DNA from: Cladosporium sp. IMV 00045
Lineage: Eukaryota > Ascomycota > Dothideomycetes > Cladosporiales > Cladosporiaceae
Assembly (NCBI GenBank): GCA_001931905.2
Contig: MSJI02000561.1
Coordinates: 25,714-89,713, forward strand
Direction: 5' to 3'
Length of the DNA stretch: 64,000 nt
The notes beneath the pieces were generated by a model, which did no database searches, had not been told where the DNA came from, and saw only the letters and a program-made list of their open reading frames with translations. The translations under genes were made by a program, and so were the position numbers. This document shows positions 36,128-47,022 of the stretch, one piece after another. Position 1 is the first letter of the stretch, and each line of letters opens with the position of its first letter.

Positions 36128-36803
36128 CTAGATGGGAGAAAGAGGGGTGTGAGTGAGTTTGTGGTTCTTGATTCTTGGCTTCGTGCTTCTTAAGGTGGGC
36201 TTGCGTGAGTTGGGACGGGTTGGGATAAATGGGTGATGCAGGGCTGTTGAAGGGGATGTTGATGAGAGGAAAAGGAAAGAGAATATGAGAAGTGTGAATG
36301 AGATAAGAGAAAGGGAATCCCGGTGCTGTTTCCCTCCTGCCTTTCCACCCCTTGCTTTTGCGCGCAGGAGATTTGAGAAGGAGAAGAAAGTGTATGCAAC
36401 GCGCCCTGTCATCCCAGCTCTTCGTGTTGCGAAGATATAAGAAAACCCCAAGAGCGAAGAAAACCGAAAAATGTTGAAAGAAACCCAAGAGGTGTATTCT
36501 GGGGGAACTTGAAAGAAAAGAAGACACTGCAAAGCCATCTTGAAATTTTTTCTCTTTCCATTTTGGCTAAATTTTGTGCGTGTGTCTCGCCAACGATGCG
36601 GGAAAATGACGACCTTTTGCGACACCTAAAGGCAAAAAAGCATCGAAGTCGCTCCAAGAAGAGGAAGGAGAACACAAAAGGAAAAGTAAAAAGAAAAGAG
36701 TCTTCGGCCCAACTTTGACCCAGGGGCAGACACTCAGACAAATGCATGTTTTTCTTCGAATAACAACAAAAGAGTATGAGAACTGCACACTGGGTCAACG
36801 TAC

Positions 36804-38997
36804 CGAGTTGCCCGGCCTCCGCTCCCGCTCGTCGCCCAGCCGCAGACGCTCCATGCGCTGCTGGCTGTCGTCTCCGTCCTGATCTCTTTGACTCCGAACC
36901 GCAGCGCCTGGAGGCCTCACTGCTGGGGCGCTTGAGTGGCCGTTTTGCTTCATTGAATCGGCGAGCGCCGAGAGACGGTCCCACTTGGCTTTGCGGGTGG
37001 CCTTTTCGGATTCGAGGTTGTTCTGCTGCTCGGTGTATTCGTGAGAGCAGTCGTCAAAGAGTTGCGGGTTCACTTCCATGAACAGCTTCATGGCGTTGTA
37101 GACCATGCCGTGAATGGTTCTAGAATGATAGTCAGTATCAGTCATTCGCCTGGGTGAAAGTGCAATCATCTCTTACCTGTTCCAGTGTCCCTTTGAGTTC
37201 TCATAAAGTGGCTTGAACATGATGGGAAGGATGACGTCAACGTTGTCGCTGACCAAGTTACAGAAGTATTCGTTGTTCCAGAAGTATAGCGCACGTTCGG
37301 CGACTTGGAAGTGAGGGCTTGCAACACTCTTCGCCAGCTGGTTGAAAAGGGGTTCTTGAACCTTCGCAAACTCTGCTGGATCCATGACTTCGAAAATGTC
37401 CTCGACTTCGTTGAGGAACATGACCTCCTTAGTGCTGTTGACCTTGGGCCAGTAGCGCAGCAGACCAAGAACGACCTCTTCGGTGAGCGCGGCGTCCTTC
37501 TCCAGGAATTGGACAATACAGTATGCCAATTGTGGGTGGTACATGCTCAAACTCTTGACTTTGTGGAGAGGAATCAAGACACGCGTCAGGAAAAGCTTGT
37601 GCTCTTCCTTGAGCGGCAAAGCGAAGCCATTGATAATGGAGCCCAGAATTTCCAGAAGTTCGGCGATACCATTGAAGCGCTCCGTTTCGTAGATGAACTG
37701 GAAAAAGACGTTGTTGATGCTGCGCCTGATGAAGGACCTCAAGTTAAGGAATTTTCCGTATATCCTGTGGAGGGTGGTTTTGAGGAAGTCACGTTCGCGC
37801 GGGTCTTCCGAGTCGAAAAGCTCCAGTAATGATAGCACGAAACCGTGGTCTATGTATTGTTTGGCGTAGTTGGTGTTGAAATCTTGACTCTCAATGAAAC
37901 GCAAGAAGAACTCGTAAACGACCTGAATATGCGGCCAAGCGACTTCAAGCACAGGCTCGTCTTCCTCTGGGTCGAAAGCTTCTCCTTGCGGGTTCACTGG
38001 AGGTGGTATGGGGCGAAACAAGTTTTTGCTGAACATCTCGACAACTCTTGGGTACATCGGCTCCGAGATGACTTGGCGATTCTGCGCAACGTAGTCGAGA
38101 AGTTCATGAAGCGCCAGTCTCTTGATCTCCTTGCTCTTCATATCACCAGAGGCATCGTTGAAGTCGAATATGATGTTGCACTGATCCAACTTTTGCATAA
38201 AGAGCTCTTGACGGCGGTTCGGCGGGACCTCATGGAATCCTGGCAGCTTCTCAAGCTCGCGCTGTCTCTGGTCGGAGATGTCAAATCGCGAGGAGTGCTG
38301 TCTCTTGGGTGTCCTGACGCCTTCCGGGACGACATCCTTAGGCGTTGTTTGCAATCTATCGAATAGCAAGCTCTTCTGTCCCGCTTTCGGAGGAGCGAGG
38401 TCGTGAGGCATGGTCTCTGCCGCGCCGGGAGGGGGAATGTGCTGCGGGTGAATGGTTAATTAACTGTCGGTCTGAACGTCGACGGTGATACTCACAGGTG
38501 CGCTCGGACTGATGACGACACTTGGGTTCATGGCCCCATGTCTTCCGGGGGTGTTTGGCCCTCCCTGAGGTGGTGCTGCATTTGAGCCGCCTGAAGCGCC
38601 GAATGAGCCATGTTGCGATGTAAAAGTTGGGGTGTGGTGTGTGCTCATACCCGGAGGACCAGGGTTGGGTGCGCCAGGGTGTGTCTGGCTCGGGCCATCT
38701 GGGCCGGACAACGACTTACTTCGAGAGTCGACGAGGTTGGATGTCGAAGAGGTAGGGGTTGCTTGGCCGGAGCCGGCAGGCGACTGGTTGGTCTGGGGAG
38801 AAGCGGTGCCAGAGGAGCCGTCCTTTTTCTTCGCGAGCTTGTTGCCCTCCTTATCCTTGTCGCGAGTGCGGGATAGCTGTTCTTGCTGTTAGAAGAAAGA
38901 CATCAACATTGGCACAGGTCCGCTTTCGGCTCAACCAACAGGCGCGGTTGAAGGAGTAGCTGATACGTACCACACGTTGCCTGAAGCCCTTCATCAT
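36804..38997 (-). CDS. RTS1: Protein phosphatase 2A regulatory subunit B56 (Rts1/ParA type)
   Basis: Exons are 38997-38971, 38876-38496, 38441-37177 and 37119-36804, with introns of 94, 54 and 57 nt. The N terminus (MMKGFRQRV, then a basic Lys-rich stretch and a Ser/Pro/Gly-rich region) is disordered, as in fungal Rts1. The B56 HEAT-like core begins near residue 150. It has [84 protein letters not shown] and [16 protein letters not shown]. It directs PP2A to substrates in stress response, septation and mitosis. The model reaches residue 663 at 36804, where a GTACGT donor occurs. The gene either ends a few codons later (TGA at 36795-36797) or continues into a further exon (next entry). Confidence 0.92.
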
Positions 38998-39877
38998 GAA
39001 TCAACGAAGGACGTGTGTTTTTGAGTGGATGTGGCGGAGATGGCGAATGCCACTCTTGCGAGGGGAGCAGAATGGCTCGGCCCTGAGGTTGCGCGAGCCT
39101 GCTCTTGCCGATCGTTGTTCTCAGGGCGCGGTGAGCGAGTAGGAGCAGCGCTGTCGATTGAGAGGAGGGAGTCGGAGTTGGGTGGAGATTGGGAGGAGAT
39201 CAACGCGACATGAGGTGGTGGGAGGTGTTGGATGGAGGGTGTGATGGGGAGGTGTTGTGTTGTCTGGCTGGCTGAGGTGGGCTGCGCTGCTGCTGGGTGT
39301 GGTGGGAGAGAGTTGGCCTGTCGTCACGCTTGGGCATGCCAAGTGGTTAGGGATAAGGTCCGGACGGGCCGCAACGAGGGGGGATTTAGTCTCGTTCAGT
39401 GAGAGGCAGTCAGTCTTGTTGAATGAAGGACCAAGGCATCTTTCTCTTGGTCATTACCTAGGCGGTGTGATGAAGATTGTATACAGTGTCGGATTATTCA
39501 GGTAAGTATAGGTATGCAACTACAACAATCGTTCTTGCCCTCGTATAACACATCATGCAGGTGGATTAGAGTTGGGCCATAGCAAAGGCAGGACAGGCGG
39601 CAAGCGGTAAAGCGCGCAGTTGTTGTGGGGCCTGGCGAGAGGTTAGATCTTCCTCTAGACCCAGTAGCTCGCAGTAGAGAAGGTAGGTATCGCTTCTCGC
39701 TTCTTTTGATTCTGCATAAAAATGTCCAAGTATCTTTCTTTTTTATATTACCTTATTGACCACGACCCGAGCCTGCATGTCTACTAGTCAGGTTTTGCTT
39801 TGCAGACACCAGTCCGACTGTTGCGGAGTCCCCTCTACCAGCTCATCACCAAGTCCACGAACATCAACAAGAACACC
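38998..39877. promoter_or_regulatory. Divergent intergenic region
   Basis: 880 bases between the start of the B56 gene (-) and the start of the TFIIIC-subunit gene (+), which must contain both promoters. The stretch next to the B56 start is A/C-rich on the coding strand, a long fungal leader. No specific motif is claimed. Confidence 0.5.
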
Positions 39878-41784
39878 ATGCCTGGATTGGTAGAGCCGTC
39901 TCCAAGCAACGATGGGCCAGCCGAGTCCACCGCCGCGCCTATTCACCTCGTCCCCCAAGAGCGTGTGGTTAGCATTGAGCATCCATGTATCGTCAAAAAC
40001 TTCAACACAGGCGTCAAGTCACTCGGTGGCGAGCCTCAGATGAAACACGTGAGTGGCCCTCTCACCTCTTTTACCAGACCATCAGCCAGGACTATCTTTG
40101 ACTGACCGAGCAATATCAGGCACTCGAGCACCGTGTAGGAGATAGTCTGCTGAATCCCGAAAAGCCCTTGGAGGAACCCATCATCGGCGTCTCTCTCCGG
40201 CCGAAAGATCCCTTCGCAAAGAAAATCGTATCAACGGCGGTCGAATCCAGGAATGTCCTGATCAAAGTCACCTTGCCCAAACGGACAGGCCGGAAACGAA
40301 AACGAGGATCCGACAAGTCCTTCGCCGAGTCCTCATCACCAGAACCTCTCAACGACAGCATCGCAGCGCCCGAATTCCTCCGACGCCTGCAAGACAACGA
40401 AGGGAAGTACACCCTCGAGCCTGTCGGCACCATCAACGAAACGCACCGCTTCCGCAACCTGCCCGATTTCCAACTCATCGCCAGCGACAACGCCATGATG
40501 CGCGAGCTGGCCACGCACGCCTTCAAACCCAACTACGAGGCGCTGAAGAACCTGGCCATCGACATGACGCCCGGCGCCAAACACATCACGTCCTTCGTGG
40601 CGCCACCCACCTTCATGGCCGCCGCGCACCCCTACCGCTACGAATTTAACCAAGCGCCCGGCGTGAAGTTACAGCAAGACTCCACCGGCAAAGTGACCAC
40701 AACCAACATCCAAGCGCCCGCCCGCCGCGTCGCCATCGCGGTAGAACCAGACGTCGACGTCGTGCCGCAAGGCCCCCCACCAGGTCTGAAAAGAAACCAC
40801 TCCTTCGGCACCTACCTCGACGACGCGATCACCGCCCTTCGCCAACTCCTCGAAACCCGCCCCCTCATCACGCGCCGCGTCGCCATGAACTATATCCCGC
40901 AATACAGCGACACAGTCTTCAAAGAAGCCACGCAATGGGTCGGGTACAGCTTCCGCGCCGGCCCCTGGCGCGACAGCCTGGTGAAATACGGCGTCGACCC
41001 GCGCCAACACCCCTCCCACCGGCAATACCAAACGCTCATGTTCCAAGTCGACAAGCGCACGCAGAACGCCAGCGTCCCCAGCGCCGCGTCCACAAATTTG
41101 CCAGAAAGCTGGCAGAACCACATCTTCGACGGCTCCCACCTCACGCCCAGCGGCAAGACGTGGCAGATCTGCGACGTCACGGATCCGCTTTTGCGTTCTA
41201 TATTCGACACGCCCACCCTCCAGGCGGAATGTGACGTGCACCAGTTCGGCTGGTACTTCAACGGCACGCTGTGCAAGGCGCGCGCCATCATGCGCGACAA
41301 AATCGAGCACTTGCTGCGCGGGCTCGAGCAGCCGCACGGTGAGTATGAGAAAATCGCGCGTCTGCCGGAGCGCGTGAGTCGGAATAGTATGGCGGATACG
41401 TATTTGGCGGATGCGGAGGTGGGGTCTAAGGCGGGCGAGCTGGCGATTGAGGTGAGGAGTATGGCGAGGTTGGGGGAGAAGAGTACGCTTGCAAGAGCGA
41501 GGGAGGGGAGGTTGAGGGAGGCGCTGGCGAGGGGAGGGGGGAGTGGTGGGGTGGTGGAGGGGGAGGAGGAGGAGGAGGAGGATGAGGATGAGGATGCTGC
41601 TGCGATTGATCCTGCTTTGGTGGGGAGTGGGGCTGGGGATGAGACTATGCAGGGCGATTTGGAGGATGATGGGGATGATGGGGATAATGATGTCGACGAG
41701 GATGAAGATGAAGACGCCGGTGCCGATTTGGATGCTGTGGGCGAATTGCAGGACGATGATGGGGATGATGAGGATGGGCGGTGA
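39878..41784 (+). CDS. Transcription factor IIIC subunit (tau95/Sfc1, GTF3C5 family)
   Basis: Exons are 39878-40048 and 40120-41784 (611 aa), with a 71-nt intron. The N terminus has the typical EHPCIVKNFNTGVKSLGG followed by LNPEKPLEEPIIGVSLRPKDPFAKKI. Next is a lysine/arginine-rich TGRKRKRG segment, then FRNLPDFQ. The C-terminal half contains RPLITRRVAMNYIP, GWYFNGTLCKARAIMRDKIEH and similar conserved pieces. Residues after about 500 are extremely acidic (Glu/Asp/Gly runs). TFIIIC binds the A and B boxes of tRNA genes and recruits TFIIIB and Pol III. The tau95 subunit contacts the A box with its DNA-binding domain and acidic tail. ATG 39878 follows AACACC. Confidence 0.9.
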
Positions 41785-42292
41785 GGTGATGATGGGTGAA
41801 TTTGAGGTTGGTCTGTCTATAGTGATAATAATTGAGATACCCTTCGACTTTGTCTTGACTTGTCTTTCCATGCTTACGGGCATGCACCAGTGATTTCGTC
41901 CGCTTTGCGTATTACTCATCAGAATGGACATTGATCAAGGTAGGCCGACCGAACACAGCACAGTGCATGCACAGGACACAAGAACATTTCCGCAGAGAAA
42001 TATCAATCGTACGCAAAGAAAAAAGCTGTACAAGCGTTGTCATTTCCACGCCGCTATCTCCCAACAACAACAAAACATGCAATGTCAGCAAATCAAATAA
42101 GTAGTACACGCTGCCGATGGCTCCTGTCCGCAGACACAGACGCGGACTCAGCCAAAGCAAGCAAGCAAGTAGTAAATAGAGATCCCCAACATTGTACATT
42201 TGCCCCCGGCGCTCTCCTATCTGGCGTTGATCTATCTTGGATTTCTTTTACACCTCACTTCAACTTGTCTCGCTCTCCACGCGATTCGCTAT
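41785..42292. other. Convergent 3' flanks
   Basis: Between the stops of the TFIIIC-subunit gene (+) and COX6 (-). It contains only presumed 3' UTRs. Confidence 0.5.
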
Positions 42293-43121
42293 CTACGAGG
42301 CGGTGGGGAAGAGCTCCTCCTTCAGCACGACGCCGAGCTCTTCCCGGACGCTCTTGAGCTCGTCCAGGTACTCGTCGTATTGGCCCTTGTTCTCGACCTT
42401 GGCGTTGATGCCTGCGTAAAACCTGTATTAGCATTTCCGGTCCGGGCGCCAATTTTCCTCAAGTTTGGAGGAGTGAGATATCAGGCTCTCTCTTCTTTTG
42501 ACGTACCCTCGAATATCCTGACGGCGGTGGGGAAGTCGTTGACGCGGCGGGCGGCTCTGAGCGCGGCGATGACGACGCTGGGGGAGGGGACGAGATCGTA
42601 GGCGAAGGCGTTGTTCAGGTTGCGCTGCAGCTCGAAGACGTCCTGGACGTTCTCGAACTCCTTCTCGTATCTGCGTGAGCGCGGAGCTGGGTTAGCTTAT
42701 TTGTCCAAATGTCTCAAGTACACCCTTCTTCTCCGCTTCCTTCTGATAGCTCTCCAAAGTTGCACCATGCACGCCTGCACATGGCCTGTGGAGCCCCAAT
42801 GAGCAAGTATGCGCCCTTTTGCTCGCTCAGTCATAAACCCCCATTTCTCCCCCGAGCCATTGGCGATCCTTCAATCATCCTCCAATCCATACCAAGAATC
42901 CGAGAAAGAAACAGCCCGCGGGCGGCATACCTGGCGGTGAACTCCTCAAAGCTCTCCTCGTGGTGAGGGTCGTGGGCGTCAACATCGCCGGCGAGCTTGC
43001 TGGCGGAGGAGGAGAAAGCGGCGCGCTGGAAGGCGGGCTTCTGCACGAGGCCAGCGCGGCGGGCGAAGGAGGGGGCGACGCGCGCGCGGGAAGCGCAGCG
43101 GAGGGAGGCGAAGACGGACAT
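42293..43121 (-). CDS. COX6: Cytochrome c oxidase subunit 6 (Va-type), mitochondrial
   Basis: Three exons, 43121-42931, 42670-42507 and 42411-42293 (157 aa), with introns of 260 and 95 nt. Residues 1-43 are a basic mitochondrial presequence (MSVFASLRCASRARVAPSFARR). The mature part begins near DAHDPHHEESFEEFTARYE, then LQRNLNNAFAYDLVPSP, ALRAARRVNDFPTAVRIFEG and YLDELKSVREELGV. Both splice joins restore these blocks (FTARYEK and FEGINAKVE). It is a small matrix-side nuclear-encoded subunit of respiratory complex IV. The first intron is long for this region but its ends are canonical (GTATGC, CACGCAG). Confidence 0.94.
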
Positions 43122-43486
43122 GGCGGGATGTGGTGGGCGAGAGGAGAGTGGTGAGCGGAGATGGAGTGGTGTGTCGGGTGGTGGTGCTGTGGTGGTGCTG
43201 TGGTCTATCTGCCGGGCCTGCTGCTGAGGTCTGCCATTGGAAGCTTTCCGGCTTCGTCTCTGATCTTGGCAGGAGCCTGATGTCCGTGCGCCGGAGTCGG
43301 AAGGAACGTCAGCGGCCCTCGCCTAAGGTATAAAGTATGGGATACTTCTTTTTGGGATTGAAGTAGACTGTAGTTTTTATAATCATATTCTTGCTCAGTG
43401 AATCAGCAACTCTCGCGACTTGGAGACAGATTGAGATCAGTCTGCTCGATGGAACGTAATTGCGGCACTATTAAGATATCACAAAA
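43122..43486. promoter_or_regulatory. Divergent intergenic region
   Basis: 365 bases between the COX6 start (-) and the start of the glycosidase-like gene (+). It presumably carries both promoters. Confidence 0.5.
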
Positions 43487-44863
43487 ATGAGCGGCGAGGC
43501 AGAGACGATCCCGCTGTTGAGGCAGAGAAGACCAACAGAAGAACCATCGGAGGAACGCCAGAATGATGCATCTACTCCAAGTAATGACCAAGAAGTCGAG
43601 CCTCGAGATGCAGACGCCAACTTTTCATGGACCAATCCCTTCAGCTGGACACTATCCATGCAGTTGGCCCCAGTCTACATCGCCTTGTTTCTTCTAATGG
43701 CAGTGACGTATTGGAGCAGATTCCTCGTCGAGCCCTCATTCAACACAGAAACGCCCGAACTCTGCAGGAGCACCTTCAACTACGGCTTTCGAGTGAACGC
43801 CGCCAGGAGTCAATTGGAGCGGCTGGCAGACTACAGCTGGGAGTTTGGCACAGGCTCCGAAGCGATGCTCGAGTTGCTTGATCCGGAGCTCACGGTCTTT
43901 TCCTCTCAACCATTCCCTGCCGACAAGATCCAGAAGCTGCCTCTGAAGAAACCCCAGGGCATCTTGTGGATGCAGTTCCGCATTCGGACGAAAGGAGAGC
44001 CAACGTTGCACGCGGACGATTACAGTGTCTCTGACCCGGCTTCTATGGGTGTTGCGGCCCTGATGCTTGGACAGCGTGATACGAAATTCTTCCAGGCTGC
44101 GATGAGGCAAAAGGATTATCTACTTAACGATTCCAAGAGATACAGCAACGGTGCTATCAGTCACCGTGTCGAAGTGGCGGAATTGTGGTCAGACGCCATC
44201 TCAATGTTCCCTCCCTTCCTGGCTTTCTATGCAGTTGCTGCGAATGACCTCGAACTCATGAAAGAGGTAGCAAGGCAATGCGAACTCTACCGCGAAGTGC
44301 TCATGATTGAGTCCGGTCCAAAGAAAGGTCTGTGGAAACACATTGTTGGGCCGAGTGAAAAAGCAGATGACGGAGTCTGGTGCACGGGTGCAGCTTGGGC
44401 AGCCTACGGTATGGTCAGGGTTCGAGCCACCATCTCAGGCTGGAAGCCTAGCAACGAGACAATGTTGCGCGAAATACAGAAGCTGGACCAATGGATCGGC
44501 GAAATTCTCGACGGCGCCATTCGCACTGATGACGACCACGAAACTTGGCTTTTGAGGAACTACTTAGGCGACGAAGATTGGTTCGGAGAGACATCAGGCA
44601 CTGCTTTGCTTGCTGCGGCCACATATCGCATGGCCGTTCTCAATCCCGCCACCTTTGGACAAGCGAAATATCTGGACTGGGCGCATCAGAAACGTCAAGC
44701 CGTGCTCAATCGCATCGACGAGAACGGATATGCATATCCCGCTGTCAACCCACTCGACCACTCCTCAAGAGAACCGATCAAAGAATCTGCCGAAGGCGAG
44801 GCTTTTCTGTTGATCTTGGGAGCTGCTTGGAGAGACTGTGTCTGTTCCGGTGTATGTACATGA
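43487..44863 (+). CDS. Membrane-anchored six-hairpin glycosidase-like protein (GH88/GH105 related)
   Basis: Intronless, 458 aa. An N-terminal cytosolic segment of about 55 residues precedes one membrane helix (MQLAPVYIALFLLMAVTYW), so this is a type II membrane protein with its catalytic-like domain outside or in the lumen. The rest resembles the (alpha/alpha)6 fold of unsaturated glucuronyl/rhamnogalacturonyl hydrolases: YSNGAISHRVEVAELWSDAISMFPPFLAFYAV, then DDGVWCTGAAWAAYGMVRV and TWLLRNYLGDEDWFGETSGTALLAAATYRMA. Known relatives act on unsaturated sugars from polysaccharide lyase products. Enzymatic activity here is inferred. Its stop lies inside the tail of a convergent open frame. Confidence 0.72.
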   Translation: MSGEAETIPLLRQRRPTEEPSEERQNDASTPSNDQEVEPRDADANFSWTNPFSWTLSMQLAPVYIALFLLMAVTYWSRFLVEPSFNTETPELCRSTFNYGFRVNAARSQLERLADYSWEFGTGSEAMLELLDPELTVFSSQPFPADKIQKLPLKKPQGILWMQFRIRTKGEPTLHADDYSVSDPASMGVAALMLGQRDTKFFQAAMRQKDYLLNDSKRYSNGAISHRVEVAELWSDAISMFPPFLAFYAVAANDLELMKEVARQCELYREVLMIESGPKKGLWKHIVGPSEKADDGVWCTGAAWAAYGMVRVRATISGWKPSNETMLREIQKLDQWIGEILDGAIRTDDDHETWLLRNYLGDEDWFGETSGTALLAAATYRMAVLNPATFGQAKYLDWAHQKRQAVLNRIDENGYAYPAVNPLDHSSREPIKESAEGEAFLLILGAAWRDCVCSGVCT

Positions 44864-45937
44864 GTTCTCATGGGGGATCTGCGGCTGTGCCATGGGTGTG
44901 GTTCACACATATCGAAAGGTCCATCACAAGATCGTACAGCATCCAAGTTCCTGCCTTGTTGACGGTTCGTCACAACCATGACCACAACCACAACTACAAC
45001 TTCTGTACGGGCCTGGTCGTTGAGGCGCCAAGGAGAGCATGGCTGGCCCCATGGACCTTGAACTGCGTTGAACGCCCCAGATTGTGTCGGCAATCCAGGG
45101 AAGCCCATCCTTGCATAAGGGCTCCGGTGATCCATGGACATCGAGTTTGGCGTGTAGCCAGGCCTGCTAATACATTTGTCACCAGTCCTGCGTGCCTTGC
45201 GTTGCTTCTTCCTGGACACATCAAATGATGGTCCGCTTGCGCTGGCATTCATCGGTGTTGGCACATTCTGCTGTTGCTGTTGGCCAAGCCAATTCTCAGC
45301 AAGCGAAGATCCACCAGCTGCCGGTCCTTGGTGCTGATGCTGTTGCTGTTGTACAAGTTCATTTCCAGCAAGCGAAGATCCATCCGTCCCCGGGTGTGGT
45401 GATTGTCCAACCTGATTCCCCTGCGGTGAATAGCGAGCCACCACGTACGTCGCTCCCGAGCGAGCAAAAGCAACACCAATTCCCACGTGCGTCGTGGTAC
45501 TCCAGATCATCTACCGCAAATCAGCCACGCCCAAAGAACATGCCACCCAAACTTCACGCTTACTCACTTGCGTGTAATGGCCCACCGCATGGAAGTCACT
45601 CATGCGGATGACACCACCTTTCCAATCCTTGTTCTCTGACAGCCAGCATTTGGAAGCCGCGGCGAACGGCTTGGACCACTTCATTGAATACATTGCAAGG
45701 TTCTCGCCCTGCCTTTTCCCTTGCAGTTCAGTGCTGTGTTGCATACCGCTGTTTCGGGAGGCGAGCTGCTTTGCATATGCCTTCGCGTCGTTGGCGAGGT
45801 TTTGGTCCCATGTTAGGGGAGCGATGGATAGTTCGGCGCGAGCTGGGTTGTGTTAGTCGGCTGCCTTCATGGATTTGAAGTGTACTTGACTTGCCCTTGT
45901 TGTGTATCTCCAAAGCGGCGTTTTGGTCTGCAGACAT
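44695..45937 (-). CDS. CAP-superfamily (SCP/PR-1/GAPR-1-like) protein
   Basis: Exons are 45937-45886, 45842-45568 and 45510-44695, with introns of 43 and 57 nt. The CAP domain spans residues about 5-140: EIHNKG...RAELSIAPLTWDQNLANDA, GENLAMYS and GHYTQMIWSTTTHVGIGVA (CAP1 signature, rebuilt exactly across the second splice), then YVVARYSPQGN (CAP2). There is no signal peptide, as in Golgi-associated GAPR-1 types. The tail after residue about 145 is Gln/Ser/Gly-rich, contains a run of Val residues, and overlaps the last 169 bases of the convergent glycosidase-like gene. The CAP part is solid. The 3' end is doubtful and a missed intron or earlier stop is likely. Confidence 0.75.
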
Positions 45938-46364
45938 TGTTTTCGATGGTGCAGGTATGGCATGGGCTTGATTTTCGAAAAGGTCGAAGTGTCTTCGAAG
46001 CTATACGTTGATCACGTAATGACATATCCATTGAATACACCATTGAACGATGCGCTTTCTAGCATATGATGTTGTAACCATAAAGGCAAGTCTCTGGGAA
46101 TGACCTTACTATCTTCGTTCACCGCCATAGTCACTAAGTAGAACAGACTTGTCCTCGGGCTTTTGCGCATCGAAAGGTAGTACCTACCGAGAAGATACAG
46201 TGAACGCTTTCCAACGCAACATAATACCCCAACAAATCATTAACTCTCCTCTGATACCAAATCAAACCAGATGGGATCAAATAAGCATGAAACCGTTACA
46301 TTGTCTATATCATCGATTTATACCCCCCATCTCCACAGGTACAGTTCATCTCAACCATCCTAAT
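45938..46364. other. Intergenic region
   Basis: Promoter side of the CAP gene and 3' flank of the cupin gene. Nothing else recognised. Confidence 0.5.
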
Positions 46365-47022
46365 CTACAGACGGGACTGGCCAGGCACCTTCTCCTCACG
46401 GCCCTGAAGGTTAGGGTGAGGGTCACGCACAGGCCTGGTGACGGTGTAGAAGGCGAAACCGGAAGACTTGGTGGAGAACTGGACCTTGGTGCCGACGTGG
46501 AAGAAAGCAAAGTCGCCGGGGACGAGGTGGTGGGTGACGCCGGTTGCTTCGTCCTGGTGGTGGGGTTAGTAAAACGATCGTGCTTGAGGTGTTGTGTTGA
46601 TGCAAGAAGCTGGTTGAAGGCTGCGTCTTGATGAATGGGAAAATGACTTACGAAGACGTCAATCTGGCCGTTCAGGACGTACTTGGCCTCCTCGAAAGCG
46701 TAGTTGGCGGCGAGGACGGGGCCGGCCTCGACCTTGTAGAAGCCTGAGGTGACGTGGGCGGGTGATGCGTCGGTCTTTGTGCGGATGGAGTGGAAGTCGG
46801 CGGTGATGTCTTGTAGGATGATTAGATCAATGGGTTTCTCGAAGACCGTGTTGAAGGTACTCACGCTTGGATCCAGAGGGGAAGGGAATGTGCTCGTAGC
46901 CAGCGCCCTTGATGACGGTGAGGGGGGTAGGGCCAGACACTTTTGGTTTGATTGTTAGAATCGATTTGGAATGATAGTTTGTTGTCTTGCTGAACAGACT
47001 ATAGAGGGGCAATGAACGTACT
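46365..47022 (-). CDS. Small single-domain cupin (EutQ-like); start codon split by an intron
   Basis: Exons end at 47022, then 46939-46865, 46809-46652 and 46553-46365, coding for 140 aa. The A of the start codon is the last base of exon 1 (47022) and TG opens exon 2 (46939), joined over an 82-nt intron with GTACGT, CTAAC and AAAAG. The spliced context is CAACAAAATGTCTGGC. All other introns are canonical. The protein is a beta-barrel cupin: HITADFHSIRTK, GFYKVEAGPVLAANYAFEEAKYVLNGQIDV, DEATGVTHHLVPGDFAFFHVGTKVQFST. This resembles EutQ-like RmlC-type cupins, with FEEAKYVLNG as the first cupin motif and PGD as the second. Ligand and reaction are unknown. Confidence 0.82.

Noticed and set aside
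36128..36984. Several overlapping open frames between the B56 exons
   Set aside because: T/C-rich text gives Phe/Ser/Leu-rich products without coding pattern, inside a probable intron or 3' flank.
40669..41931. 420-codon antisense open frame in the TFIIIC-subunit gene
   Set aside because: Shadow of a GC-rich, acidic coding region; the product is compositionally odd, with no start context or splice support.
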